NCBI GenBank assembly: GCA_030054195.1
Contig: JASGCJ010000002.1
Span: forward strand, 46,270 to 110,269
DNA: 64,000 bases
Reading direction: 5' to 3'
DNA from: Minisyncoccota bacterium
GTDB lineage: Bacteria; Verrucomicrobiota; Verrucomicrobiia; Methylacidiphilales; Verrucolacustridaceae
Positions 36,152-43,722 of this stretch are shown in pieces. A program made the translations under genes and the position numbers. A model generated the notes under the pieces. It saw only the letters and a program-made list of their open reading frames with translations, did not search any database and was not told where the DNA came from. How positions within the stretch are numbered: the stretch's first letter is position 1; each line of letters starts with the position of its first letter.

Positions 36152-36766
36152 CTACTTCTTGTCCTCTTTTTTATCGTCCTTTTTCCCAGCAGGGGCGTCT
36201 TTGTTCAGGATACCCAAAATTTGAGACGTAATATCGTCCATTCCTTCTGAGAAGATCAAAGCACCGGGACTTGGCACTTGGGGCTTCACAAAAACCATCG
36301 AGTATTTGTTTTTTGCAATCTGGCCCAACGCCTTATTCACCTCCTCCGTCAAGTCAGTCGTCAACCTCTGCCTTTTATCCTCAAGGATTTTTGACGCTGT
36401 CTGGCCAAACGCCATCATTTCCCTCTGTTTTACCTGACCCTCTTCCCCCTTGGCCTTCAGTTGATTCTCCTTCTCCTTCTTTTTCGCATCCGAAATGGCA
36501 GGATCTTGCATCTCTTTTTGCAGGGCGTTGATCGATTCAACCAAGGTCTTTAATCCAGCCTCACGCTCATTCCGCTCCTTCTGATAGCCCGCGGCCAGGT
36601 CCTCCATCTGCTTTTGAGAATCTTTCGCCTTATAGTAGTCCTTCAGAATTGTGTTGTAATCGACTACGGCAATTTTCGAGAAGTCTTGGGCATATCCACA
36701 TGCACCGATTGAAAAAATCGCTAGGGCGATCGCCCCTTGCAGGAGTTTGGATGAAGTTAATGTCAT
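36152..36766 (-). CDS. skp: OmpH/Skp-family periplasmic chaperone
   Basis: 204 residues with an N-terminal signal peptide ('ALAIFSIGACGYAQDF', cleavage probably after YAQ). Next comes 'KIAVVDYNTILKDYYKAKDS' and a long lysine/glutamate-rich coiled coil (about 55-125), the tentacle of Skp trimers. The C-terminus is a lysine/aspartate-rich tail. Skp holds unfolded outer membrane proteins in the periplasm. It starts 15 bases after the bamA stop and precedes lpxD by 22 bases. Confidence 0.88.
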   Translation of the reverse strand: MTLTSSKLLQGAIALAIFSIGACGYAQDFSKIAVVDYNTILKDYYKAKDSQKQMEDLAAGYQKERNEREAGLKTLVESINALQKEMQDPAISDAKKKEKENQLKAKGEEGQVKQREMMAFGQTASKILEDKRQRLTTDLTEEVNKALGQIAKNKYSMVFVKPQVPSPGALIFSEGMDDITSQILGILNKDAPAGKKDDKKEDKK

Positions 36767-36781
36767 AAGGGTTAAGTATAG

Positions 36782-39595
36782 TTAGAACTGGTACCCGCCG
36801 TCAAAGTACAATTTGAAGGCCCCCAATCCCCCGCCATTGTTTGGATCCCCTGTCATCACAGGGAAACCGACATCAAATTTCATCGGCCCAATACCGATGT
36901 CCATCCGGATTCCCACACCCGCTCCGATTTGGAATCCTCCGTTGATCGCGTTGTAGTCGGTCTGAACTCCATTCACCATCATGCTCTGAGTGTTGTTGTA
37001 TGTCTTAGGCTGAAAATCAAAAACGTTCTCGTTCACAAATCCACCGTCACAGAAAACCGCCCACCGGACCCGATTTTCCAGAATCGGGAAAGGAGCGGAA
37101 ACCTCTACTTGATACACTCCTTGCGTACCACCACCCACAGGTTGGGCGTTCTGCTTTGGACCCACCGATCCTCCGTTCACCGTACTACCCAACGACGGAT
37201 CGAAACCTCGGATCGATCCCGATCCACCCGCAAACAGCTGATCCCATACTGGCACGTAATCCGTGGTGCTGTAACTGTCGACTAAACCGAGCAAGGCCCG
37301 AGCAGATAGAATCACATCTTTCTCCCTCCACAAGGTGTGATACGTCTTAAACTCGGCTTTAATCTTCCATATATTTTCACTTCCAAGAAGCGGTCCGCCC
37401 GCACCCTCAGCACCAAACTCAAAATACTGTCCCGAATGAGCCAACATATAACTGTCCCGACCGTCATAGGTTACGGAGCCCCGCAAAGACGACTTGAACG
37501 TGTCTCCCGTGGATGCCTGAAAATAAGGCGGCGCATCCGACTGAAGATCAGAAATGTCATAGTATTCTGGCCGATAAGTGACCCCCGTAGACCAACGATT
37601 CAGCGGATAATCATCCCCCAGTCTTCGACTCAATCCAGTAAACGCCCCGTAATTCTTCTGATTATAGAATTCACTCAAATACGATGCACCATTGTAGTAC
37701 CCACCCGCATCCAACCGAATCGGCTTATCCAAAAACCACGGTTCGGTGAATGATAGGTTGATGTTTTGGGACCGGAAACCAATCGATGCCTGGAACCGGA
37801 CCTTCTGCCCCGCACCCCGCGGCGGGAAACTCTGAAAGATTCTTTGTAGATCAAAATTCTTCTCTCCCACCGTGATATTTCCCGTCAACAACTCGACCGA
37901 GCTGAATCCCGCCCCGAAACTCACCTCACCCGTCCCCTTCTCCTCAACCTTCACGATCAGTTTTTGCCGATTCGGCACATCCGTCTCCTCCGCATACGTC
38001 TCCACTTTTGAAAAATAGTTCAAACCCTCCAATCTCTTTTTACTGGCCTTCTCTCGAACAGTGTCAAATACCTCCCCGGGTGCCAGGTCGATTTCTCGGC
38101 GAATGACCTTGTCCCGTGTCGTGGTATTTCCCTGAATCTCAATCTTATCGACGTAAAATTTCTCCCCCTCCTTCAGGTTGAAACTCACGTCGATTCGCCC
38201 GTTCTCCACATTGGGGGTCATCCGATACTCGACTCGCGCCTCACGAAACCCTCGACGTCCGTACTTGTCTTGCAAAGTTTCGATCGAGGCCTGAAGGGAA
38301 TTGATCGAGTAAATTTCCCCCTCCTGCAAACCATTCGCTTTGATCATCTTTAACTCAATTTGGTCAAAGATCTCCACCTGCTTCGCCTTCGTCTGCAGTT
38401 CGTTCAACAAATCATCCGCCGAGAAAAATGCGTTCCCTTCGACCGACAACACTCCCACTCGGTACTGCCGCCCCTCCTCAATTCGGTACGTTAAAATCAG
38501 ATCCTCCGCAGGAATGTCATCGGGATCGAAATCCTCCCCTCTCGGAGCATCCGAATCTTTTTTGGCCTCCTCATTTTTAGCTGTACGGGGCATGTCCACC
38601 GAGGCGGACACACCAATATCGATATACCCCTGATTGAGGTAATAATTTTTAATTCGTGCCACATCGTCCTTGAGCGCCAGCTCTTCGAATCGGTCCGATT
38701 TGCTGAAAAGCTGCCACCACTCCTTCGGCTTGAGCTTGACCACTTTTTCCAGCTCTTTTGCAGTTGCAGCTTGGTTTCCGATAAATCGAATCTTGCTGAT
38801 AAATCCACGAATTCCCTCGTCGATTTCAAAGACTACCTTCGCCTCCCCCCCCTTTACCGCCTCCTGCTTCGCGATAATTTTCACATCTTTGTATCCCTTG
38901 TCCCGGTAAAAATCCTCCATCGCAAACGCATCCCTTTGCAATCGCTCTTCGCTCAAGGTGTCTCCTGCCTTCGTCACAGTCTCTTTTGGTGTAAACGCAT
39001 TCGCCAATGCTGCTGCCCCTTTCGCATCACTCGCCGTCAAAGCCTTGAGCTTGAGATCCAGCAGATCTTCTTTGTCTACTGAGAGCTCATCATCCAATCC
39101 CCCATCCGCCCGCTTTCTTTTCACCACCACCTCAGCAACCCGAACTTTCGGATCCACCAAGACAGTCAATCTCACCCCACGCTCCCCATCATCCGCCCGC
39201 ATCTCGGAAGTCACAATCTGCACGTTTTCATAATCTCCCGTTTGATAAAGGGTCTCAATGTCACCATCCACCACCTGCTGAGAATACACTCCGCCCTTAT
39301 TGCTACGCATATTCTGGCGTATTTTGTCCTCGTTGATCGTCACATCCGGTCTCTTCGATGAATACTCCACTTCCAAAATTTTGATTTGGCCGCTAGCCGC
39401 TTTTTCCGATGAGGAAGGTGAGGGCACAAAGGTTTTTGCACGGGTCTGGGAAGGTTGAACCTCAGGACTCTTCTCACTCTCCTGTGCGCCCAATTCACTT
39501 CCCAAAAAGCACAGAACTAAAATAGACAAAACCCATCCCCGAACCCCAAAAGAGGCCCATTTTGACACACCCGTTGCTACACCCGATTTTTTCAC
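36782..39595 (-). CDS. bamA: Outer membrane protein assembly factor BamA
   Basis: 937 residues from GTG 39595. A signal peptide (about 18-37) leads to a low-complexity linker, then five POTRA-like repeats (about 70-545), for instance 'YFSKVETYAEETDV' and 'FRIEEG'-type strands. The C-terminal Omp85 barrel has 'LFAGGSGSIRGFDPSLG' (the RGF motif of lid loop L6) and ends in F ('YFDGGYQF'). BamA inserts beta-barrel proteins into the outer membrane. It is larger than the E. coli protein mainly because of the N-terminal extension and a longer POTRA region. Upstream is a 104-bp gap to rplI. Confidence 0.95.
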   Translation of the reverse strand: MKKSGVATGVSKWASFGVRGWVLSILVLCFLGSELGAQESEKSPEVQPSQTRAKTFVPSPSSSEKAASGQIKILEVEYSSKRPDVTINEDKIRQNMRSNKGGVYSQQVVDGDIETLYQTGDYENVQIVTSEMRADDGERGVRLTVLVDPKVRVAEVVVKRKRADGGLDDELSVDKEDLLDLKLKALTASDAKGAAALANAFTPKETVTKAGDTLSEERLQRDAFAMEDFYRDKGYKDVKIIAKQEAVKGGEAKVVFEIDEGIRGFISKIRFIGNQAATAKELEKVVKLKPKEWWQLFSKSDRFEELALKDDVARIKNYYLNQGYIDIGVSASVDMPRTAKNEEAKKDSDAPRGEDFDPDDIPAEDLILTYRIEEGRQYRVGVLSVEGNAFFSADDLLNELQTKAKQVEIFDQIELKMIKANGLQEGEIYSINSLQASIETLQDKYGRRGFREARVEYRMTPNVENGRIDVSFNLKEGEKFYVDKIEIQGNTTTRDKVIRREIDLAPGEVFDTVREKASKKRLEGLNYFSKVETYAEETDVPNRQKLIVKVEEKGTGEVSFGAGFSSVELLTGNITVGEKNFDLQRIFQSFPPRGAGQKVRFQASIGFRSQNINLSFTEPWFLDKPIRLDAGGYYNGASYLSEFYNQKNYGAFTGLSRRLGDDYPLNRWSTGVTYRPEYYDISDLQSDAPPYFQASTGDTFKSSLRGSVTYDGRDSYMLAHSGQYFEFGAEGAGGPLLGSENIWKIKAEFKTYHTLWREKDVILSARALLGLVDSYSTTDYVPVWDQLFAGGSGSIRGFDPSLGSTVNGGSVGPKQNAQPVGGGTQGVYQVEVSAPFPILENRVRWAVFCDGGFVNENVFDFQPKTYNNTQSMMVNGVQTDYNAINGGFQIGAGVGIRMDIGIGPMKFDVGFPVMTGDPNNGGGLGAFKLYFDGGYQF

Positions 39596-39699
39596 GGTAA
39601 ACTACGTAAATAGCTATCAATAAGCTCTTGTCGATACCCAGTTATGAAACTTCTTAACTATTGAAGCTTAATAACTTAAAAAAGCTGCCCTGTTGGCTC

Positions 39700-40236
39700 T
39701 TAAGCTTTTTCTTCAGTAGACTCAGTCGCTGTGCTTTTCCGCGGACGACGACTCTTTACAGGCTTCTCGAAATTCTCGTCCGTATTCCCAGTCACCTTGA
39801 CCTTAATTTGGACTTTAACCGAGTACCCCAGATCCACCGTCACATCATGTTCACCCACATGATTGATGGCCTTGGCCACCACCACATCCCGCCTCTCCAC
39901 CTCAAATCCTTTTTCATTCAAAGCTGCAGCGATCTCTGTAGCCGTAATCGACCCAAAGAGCTTCTCCGCACCCTCTTGTGCCTGCTTCAGTTCAAAAGCT
40001 AATGCCAGCTTTGCCAACTTGGACGCCTTCTCCTGCGTCGCAGCCGCTTCCGCTGCCTCCCTCTCCCCCCGCCGCTTCTTTAAGGAATCAATCTGCCGCT
40101 TGCTGGCTGCATTCACAGGCGAGGCCAATCCACGCGGAAATAGAAAATTCCTCGCATATCCTGGCTTCACGCGTACCAAATCCGCCTCTGCGCCTAGCCC
40201 CTTCACGGGACCTTTTAAAATAACTTCTTGGTTCAT
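39700..40236 (-). CDS. rplI: 50S ribosomal protein L9
   Basis: 178 residues. The N-terminal RNA-binding domain has 'GLGAEADLVRVKPGYARNFL' with 'FPRGLASPVNAASKRQ', followed by the long connecting helix and the C-terminal domain. A basic/acidic extension of about 25 residues ('RRPRKSTATESTEEKA') goes beyond the usual length of about 150. It is part of the rplY-pth-rpsF-ssb-rplI run; rpsF-ssb-rplI is a conserved ribosomal cluster. Confidence 0.96.
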   Translation of the reverse strand: MNQEVILKGPVKGLGAEADLVRVKPGYARNFLFPRGLASPVNAASKRQIDSLKKRRGEREAAEAAATQEKASKLAKLALAFELKQAQEGAEKLFGSITATEIAAALNEKGFEVERRDVVVAKAINHVGEHDVTVDLGYSVKVQIKVKVTGNTDENFEKPVKSRRPRKSTATESTEEKA

Positions 40237-40263
40237 AGTTTGTTTTTTTCCTCTGTTGTATTT

Positions 40264-40725
40264 TTAGAAAGGAACATCATCTTCAGGAATCTCTCGCGCC
40301 GGAGCCGATCCCTTTCCACCACTCTCTCCCTCTGCAGCCCCACCCGCTCCACCACTTTTCCCAGTTCGTCCAGCACCTCCTGCTCCACCTCCACCCCCAC
40401 GAGACAAAAATTGAACCCGATCCGCACGCACTCTCATGCGACTCTTCTTTTCCCCCTCCGGCCCCTCCCACTGATCCAACTGCAGCCGTCCCTCCACAAA
40501 AACAGGCGCCCCCTTGCTCAAATAGTCCCGGCACGTCTCCGCCTGCCTTCCCCAAACGACCACATCTACGTAACAAACTTCCTCCTTCTCCGTTCCGTCC
40601 TGAGCACGATAACTCATGTTGATGGCCATCGCTAAATCTCCCACTGCCGTACCCTTGGGCGTGTGACGCACCTCCGGATCGCGGGTCAGATTCCCCATCA
40701 GGAAAACTTTATTCAAACTCGCCAT
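40264..40725 (-). CDS. ssb: Single-stranded DNA-binding protein
   Basis: 153 residues. The OB-fold covers about 1-110 ('NKVFLMGNLTRDPEVRHTPK' and 'FLSKGAPVFVEGRLQL'), then a glycine-rich linker, ending in the acidic tip 'DDVPF' that binds partner repair proteins. SSB coats single-stranded DNA in replication and repair. It sits ten bases after rpsF with an AAGGA ribosome-binding sequence before the ATG. Confidence 0.96.
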   Translation of the reverse strand: MASLNKVFLMGNLTRDPEVRHTPKGTAVGDLAMAINMSYRAQDGTEKEEVCYVDVVVWGRQAETCRDYLSKGAPVFVEGRLQLDQWEGPEGEKKSRMRVRADRVQFLSRGGGGGAGGAGRTGKSGGAGGAAEGESGGKGSAPAREIPEDDVPF

Positions 40726-40735
40726 ACAATTTTCC

Positions 40736-41071
40736 TTAAGCCGTAGCCTCCGCCGTCTTATTTTCGCTCTTTTTGCGCAACTCTGCCTCCGAAACGCTCA
40801 CCAAGACGTATCGGTAGACACAAGTGGTTAAGGCCAATTTTCCCCGAAGCTTGACGATCGATTCGGGTGGCAACTCGCACGTCATATTCGCATAGAAACC
40901 CGACTCCAACGCCCCCGCCACATACTCGAATTTCCTACGCTCCATTTTCTGAGTTCGGGTCACTTTGCCACCTACCGATTTCACCTCACCCTCCACTTGC
41001 GCCAACACCTCAGGCAAAGATTCCTCTTTGCCCGCTAAATCCAAAACTACCAATAGATCGTATGTCTTCAT
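40736..41071 (-). CDS. rpsF: 30S ribosomal protein S6
   Basis: 111 residues from ATG 41071, which overlaps the pth stop (ATGA). A longer reading from 41113 lies in the end of pth and is not supported. The sequence starts 'MKTYDLLVVLD' and has the S6 core 'YVAGALESGFYANMTCEL' with a short acidic C-terminal tail. S6 binds the central domain of 16S rRNA with S18. No rpsR gene follows; ssb and rplI do. Confidence 0.92.
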   Translation of the reverse strand: MKTYDLLVVLDLAGKEESLPEVLAQVEGEVKSVGGKVTRTQKMERRKFEYVAGALESGFYANMTCELPPESIVKLRGKLALTTCVYRYVLVSVSEAELRKKSENKTAEATA

Positions 41072-41640
41072 GCCTCCACTTTCCGGTTTCCCAAAGGCAG
41101 CGCAGCATCCCATCCGCTCTGCCTCCAGATCTCCACGGCCTCCACAGCCGCAACCACCATTCGGTCGACCACAGGCCGCTCGTCCGGTGTAAACTTTTCC
41201 AAAACATGATCCGCAGTCGCCCGAGCCCCCACCGGCCGACCCACCCCACCCCGCAACCGAGGATACGCTTTCGTCCCCAACAAGGTTTCGATCGAGTCTA
41301 ATCCACGATGCCCACCACTCGAACCCTCCGCTCGCAATCGGAGTTTTCCTAAAGGCAGATCCACATCATCCATAATCACCATAAAATTTTCTTGGGACAC
41401 TTTCCACCAAGCCAGAGCCGCCCGAATCGCCTCCCCAGACGCATTCATCATCGTGGAGGGCTTCAGCAGGATTAGATTCTCCGGGGTGCGGGTCGCCCAC
41501 CCATCGGCATAGCGACATTTTTCCCAGCGGAGTTTCTGATTCGACGCGATTCGATCCACTACCTCGAAACCGAAATTGTGGCGAGTTCCCTCGTAAGGTT
41601 GACCCTCATTCCCCAACCCGGCGACCAAGCCGATCTCCAT
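41068..41640 (-). CDS. pth: Peptidyl-tRNA hydrolase
   Basis: 190 residues. Visible are the N-terminal 'AGLGNEGQPYEGTRHNFGF' with the catalytic His in RHNFG (residue 21), 'LLKPSTMMNASGEAI' and 'MDDVDLPLGKLRLRAEGSSG' with the catalytic Asp. It releases peptides from peptidyl-tRNA that has dropped off the ribosome. The position between rplY and rpsF is the widespread rplY-pth order. Confidence 0.96.
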   Translation of the reverse strand: MEIGLVAGLGNEGQPYEGTRHNFGFEVVDRIASNQKLRWEKCRYADGWATRTPENLILLKPSTMMNASGEAIRAALAWWKVSQENFMVIMDDVDLPLGKLRLRAEGSSGGHRGLDSIETLLGTKAYPRLRGGVGRPVGARATADHVLEKFTPDERPVVDRMVVAAVEAVEIWRQSGWDAALPLGNRKVEA

Positions 41641-41658
41641 CGTGCCTCCTGCCCGCGG

Positions 41659-42426
41659 TTACTTCTTAGCCGGTTCCTTCTTGGCCCCCTCCTTGGCGTC
41701 CGCCTTCGCCGGCTCCTTCTTTTCAGCCTTTCCAGCATCTTTCTTGTCACCCTTGTCCGCAACAGCTCCGGCCTCCTCACCCTCCTTCTTCTGACGAATA
41801 ACCTCAGGCTCAGCCGCCGCAGCCGCAGCTCCCTCAGGAGTCGGGGCTTCTTCCACTTTCGGTAACAACACCATAAACACGGGCAATTCCCGCGTGTTCA
41901 AAACCGTTACACCTGCAGGGAGGTTCACCTCGCCCACGAGAATCGCTTTCCCCACTTCCAAATGAGAAACATCCACGTCGATCCGCTCCGGCAGATCTTT
42001 GGGCAAACACTCCACCCGCAAAGTACGCAGATTGTGATCCAAAATTCCCCCCCCTGTCCTGACACCGACGGCCTCCCCCACCTCGTGCACGGGAACTTCC
42101 ACACGCAGCTTCTTGTTTTCCTCAATCGCATGAAAATCCACATGCTCGATCGTATCCCGCAACGGGTCGTGCTGAACTTCCCGGATTAACGCTATCCGCT
42201 TCGTGATCGCTCCACCTTCACCTTCTAAAGTCAGATCAATCAACACACTTTCAGAACTGGCCCCATGCAACGCCTCAGCAATCTCACGCCCATTTAATTC
42301 CAGAGGCTGTGCCGTGCCCACCCCGTAGAGAATGGCGGGAACACGACCGCTGGCACGAATCCGACGGGGCCGACGCCCGCCGATCTCAGCTCGAACTTTT
42401 GCTTTGATTCCTAACCTCTTAGCCAC
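41659..42426 (-). CDS. rplY: 50S ribosomal protein L25 (general stress protein CTC type)
   Basis: 255 residues from GTG 42426. The L25 5S-rRNA-binding domain covers about 1-95 ('RRIRASGRVPAILYGVG'), the TL5/CTC C-terminal domain about 96-200, and a lysine/alanine-rich tail of about 50 residues follows. The first gene of the unit, it has the clearest ribosome-binding site in the window (GGAGGT, 42437-42432) and a strong promoter-like sequence about 30 bp above it. Confidence 0.94.
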   Translation of the reverse strand: MAKRLGIKAKVRAEIGGRRPRRIRASGRVPAILYGVGTAQPLELNGREIAEALHGASSESVLIDLTLEGEGGAITKRIALIREVQHDPLRDTIEHVDFHAIEENKKLRVEVPVHEVGEAVGVRTGGGILDHNLRTLRVECLPKDLPERIDVDVSHLEVGKAILVGEVNLPAGVTVLNTRELPVFMVLLPKVEEAPTPEGAAAAAAEPEVIRQKKEGEEAGAVADKGDKKDAGKAEKKEPAKADAKEGAKKEPAKK

Positions 42427-42431
42427 GTTTT

Positions 42432-42437
42432 ACCTCC
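42432..42437 (-). promoter_or_regulatory. Strong Shine-Dalgarno sequence of rplY
   Basis: GGAGGT lies five bases before the GTG at 42426 and decides that start. Most genes in the window have no such sequence. Confidence 0.8.
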
Positions 42438-42454
42438 GTAATATTGAAGGGAAA

Positions 42455-42483
42455 ATTAAACCAACTTTTCCCCAACAGGTCAA
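42455..42483 (-). promoter_or_regulatory. Sigma70-type promoter of the rplY-pth-rpsF operon
   Basis: On the minus strand TTGACC (42483-42478), a 17-base spacer and TTTAAT (42460-42455) form a good -35/-10 pair. It lies between the terminator at 42567-42604 and rplY, so the ribosomal operon has its own start separate from the upstream transcript. Confidence 0.75.
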
Positions 42484-42566
42484 CGCATATTCCAATGTCG
42501 ATTCGTCACGATGAAACCTTGTGCCCGTAAACGAAATCCTTTCAGAAATTTCTTACTCTCGTGTGC

Positions 42567-42604
42567 AAAAAAAGAACCCTTGGAGGTTTTGCCTCCAAGG
42601 GTTC
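42567..42604 (-). terminator. Intrinsic terminator of the upstream non-coding transcript
   Basis: A perfect 13-bp stem (arms GAACCCTTGGAGG at 42604-42592, complement 42586-42574) with a five-base loop is followed on the minus strand by seven T residues (42573-42567). It is the strongest intrinsic terminator seen in the window. Confidence 0.92.
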
Positions 42605-42828
42605 GTACGGGTGTGGGAGTTCGCCACGCTCTCTTTCCCAGTGACTGGCTATTTGGCGCCTGGACCAATCTCTCGATTCATCCTGCTTTTTCCTTCGGCT
42701 GCCAGTTCCCCGACGCTATTCACCGCCCACGCTTCACGGCGCAGGAGGAGTTTACGGCCTCATAGCAGGGCCGCCGCGACCATCCCTGATCGCGATCTAT
42801 TGAGTGAAGCCTCTTTGCCTGGTTCGGT

Positions 42829-42846
42829 CCGTACCTGCCGGTACGG
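42829..42846 (-). other. Hairpin in the candidate RNA
   Basis: CCGTACC / GGTACGG, 7 perfect pairs around a GGCA loop on the minus strand; one of several compact hairpins in the transcript. Confidence 0.6.
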
Positions 42847-43486
42847 GCGCGCCACACACGGTGTTGACCCACCCACGAGAATTACCCTGTGACGGGTTGT
42901 TTTGCGGGTCACCACCTTGAGTCAGGAGGACTGCCAGCACTTTTGGCGCTGCGTTGGCCCCCTGCCACGGGTCTAGCTTCTTACCTCTCAGGTTGCTTTT
43001 TCCTCGTAGCCGGGCGACGTCCCTCTCGGGTCCGCCCCCCGAACTCGGAGTTGGGCTGTTGACCAAGCCTGCCGACCTGATCTCCCATCTCCGTTTATTC
43101 GCTGTTAGCCCTTTTCGCGCTTCCCCTGCATCAGAGGAAACCTTAGAGCCGAGGACCTTACGACCCCCAACCCAAACCAACCACGAATACCTGACCTTCT
43201 CACAGTAGCAACCATCGCCCTTTTCTTGGAGCGACTGTGTCCGCCAAGGGAACCGAAACCGTCCCCCCAACGTGACTTGGCTAGCATGCGGCTTCTTTAG
43301 TTATCGCTGCCAACCTCTCAAACCCCTAATTCGCATTCTACGGACACCGTCATTGCCTTCGCTTTCACTCCGACTTTGCCGATGTTTTTCTGGGTGCGAC
43401 CCCAGCCGCGGGATTTGGTGAGACATGCCCTTGCTGGACTTGTGATCCAACCTGGGGGCCGAGGCAGTCAAGCCTCCTCGACCATT

Positions 43487-43502
43487 CTCCAGTTACCTGG
43501 AG
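43487..43502 (-). other. GNRA-tetraloop hairpin in the candidate RNA
   Basis: CTCCAG-GTAA-CTGGAG: six perfect pairs closed by a GNRA loop, a hallmark of folded RNAs. It lies about 70 nt from the predicted 5' end. Confidence 0.65.
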
Positions 43503-43578
43503 CTATCCTGAGAGCCTTCAAATGGGAGCAAACTTTCGTCTCCCCCATCAGACTCTGTTCTTTCAATGAACTGGATTC

Positions 43579-43606
43579 GTTATATTCGATCCGATTTTAG
43601 CAACAA
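43579..43606 (-). promoter_or_regulatory. Predicted promoter of the candidate RNA
   Basis: On the minus strand TTGTTG (43606-43601), a 16-base spacer and TATAAC (43584-43579) form a plausible -35/-10 pair; transcription would start near 43572. Confidence 0.5.
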
Positions 43607-43649
43607 AGATCAAAGCCAATTATCGGTTTTTTGGGTGTGAATAACTTGT

Positions 43650-43668
43650 GTGAAAATCTCATTTTCAC
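43650..43668. repeat. Inverted repeat between the S9 peptidase gene and the candidate RNA
   Basis: GTGAAAAT-CTC-ATTTTCAC, 8 perfect pairs around three bases, 44 bp upstream of the predicted -35 box of the RNA and 54 bp past the peptidase stop. It could be an operator or a weak terminator hairpin. A second hairpin (CCCC/GGGG with a T/A-rich tail) is nearer the peptidase stop, near 43690-43704. Confidence 0.4.
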
Positions 43669-43722
43669 CTCTGAAACGGGCTTTTATTTTTATCCCCTTT
43701 TTAGGGGCGCCAGAGAATTCGA

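Larger units (their letters stand above)
42567..43572 (-). ncRNA. Candidate long structured non-coding RNA, about 1.0 kb, family not recognised
   Basis: No ORF here looks like protein, although short ORFs exist on both strands. The minus strand has a promoter-like sequence at 43606-43579, a predicted start near 43572 and a perfect terminator at 42604-42567. Hairpins along it include CTCCAG-GTAA-CTGGAG (a GNRA tetraloop, 43502-43487), a 5-bp stem GAGGC/GCCTC (43475-43460), CTGGG/CCCAG (43406-43391) and a 7-bp CCGTACC stem with loop GGCA (42846-42829). Base composition is richer in G than coding parts on that strand would suggest. RNase P RNA, tmRNA, SRP RNA, rRNA and group II intron domain V patterns were not found by eye. 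The exact 5' end is inferred. Confidence 0.65.

Noticed and set aside
39596..39699. Terminator after rplI
   Set aside because: Only a three-pair stem precedes the T-run, so it is too weak to call; rplI to bamA may be one transcript.
43501..43560. Glycine riboswitch-like CTCTCAGG segment
   Set aside because: Only the eight-base core resembles the motif; the second strand and following conserved loop are missing, and no glycine gene follows.
42567..43572. RNase P RNA, tmRNA, SRP RNA, rRNA fragment or group II intron as identity
   Set aside because: The RNase P GAGGAAAGTCC and ACAGA boxes, the tmRNA tag and tRNA-like end, the SRP GGAAGCAGC core and the intron domain V and GTGCG start (with a matching end) were not found. 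The GTGCG at 43393 is on the plus strand with no further support.
42427..43722. Several short ORFs on both strands (for example 42521-42892 plus, 42797-43270 minus)
   Set aside because: They overlap each other in several frames, have no recognisable domain and cross the terminator, hairpins and promoter of the candidate RNA; they are best read as chance ORFs in RNA-coding DNA.
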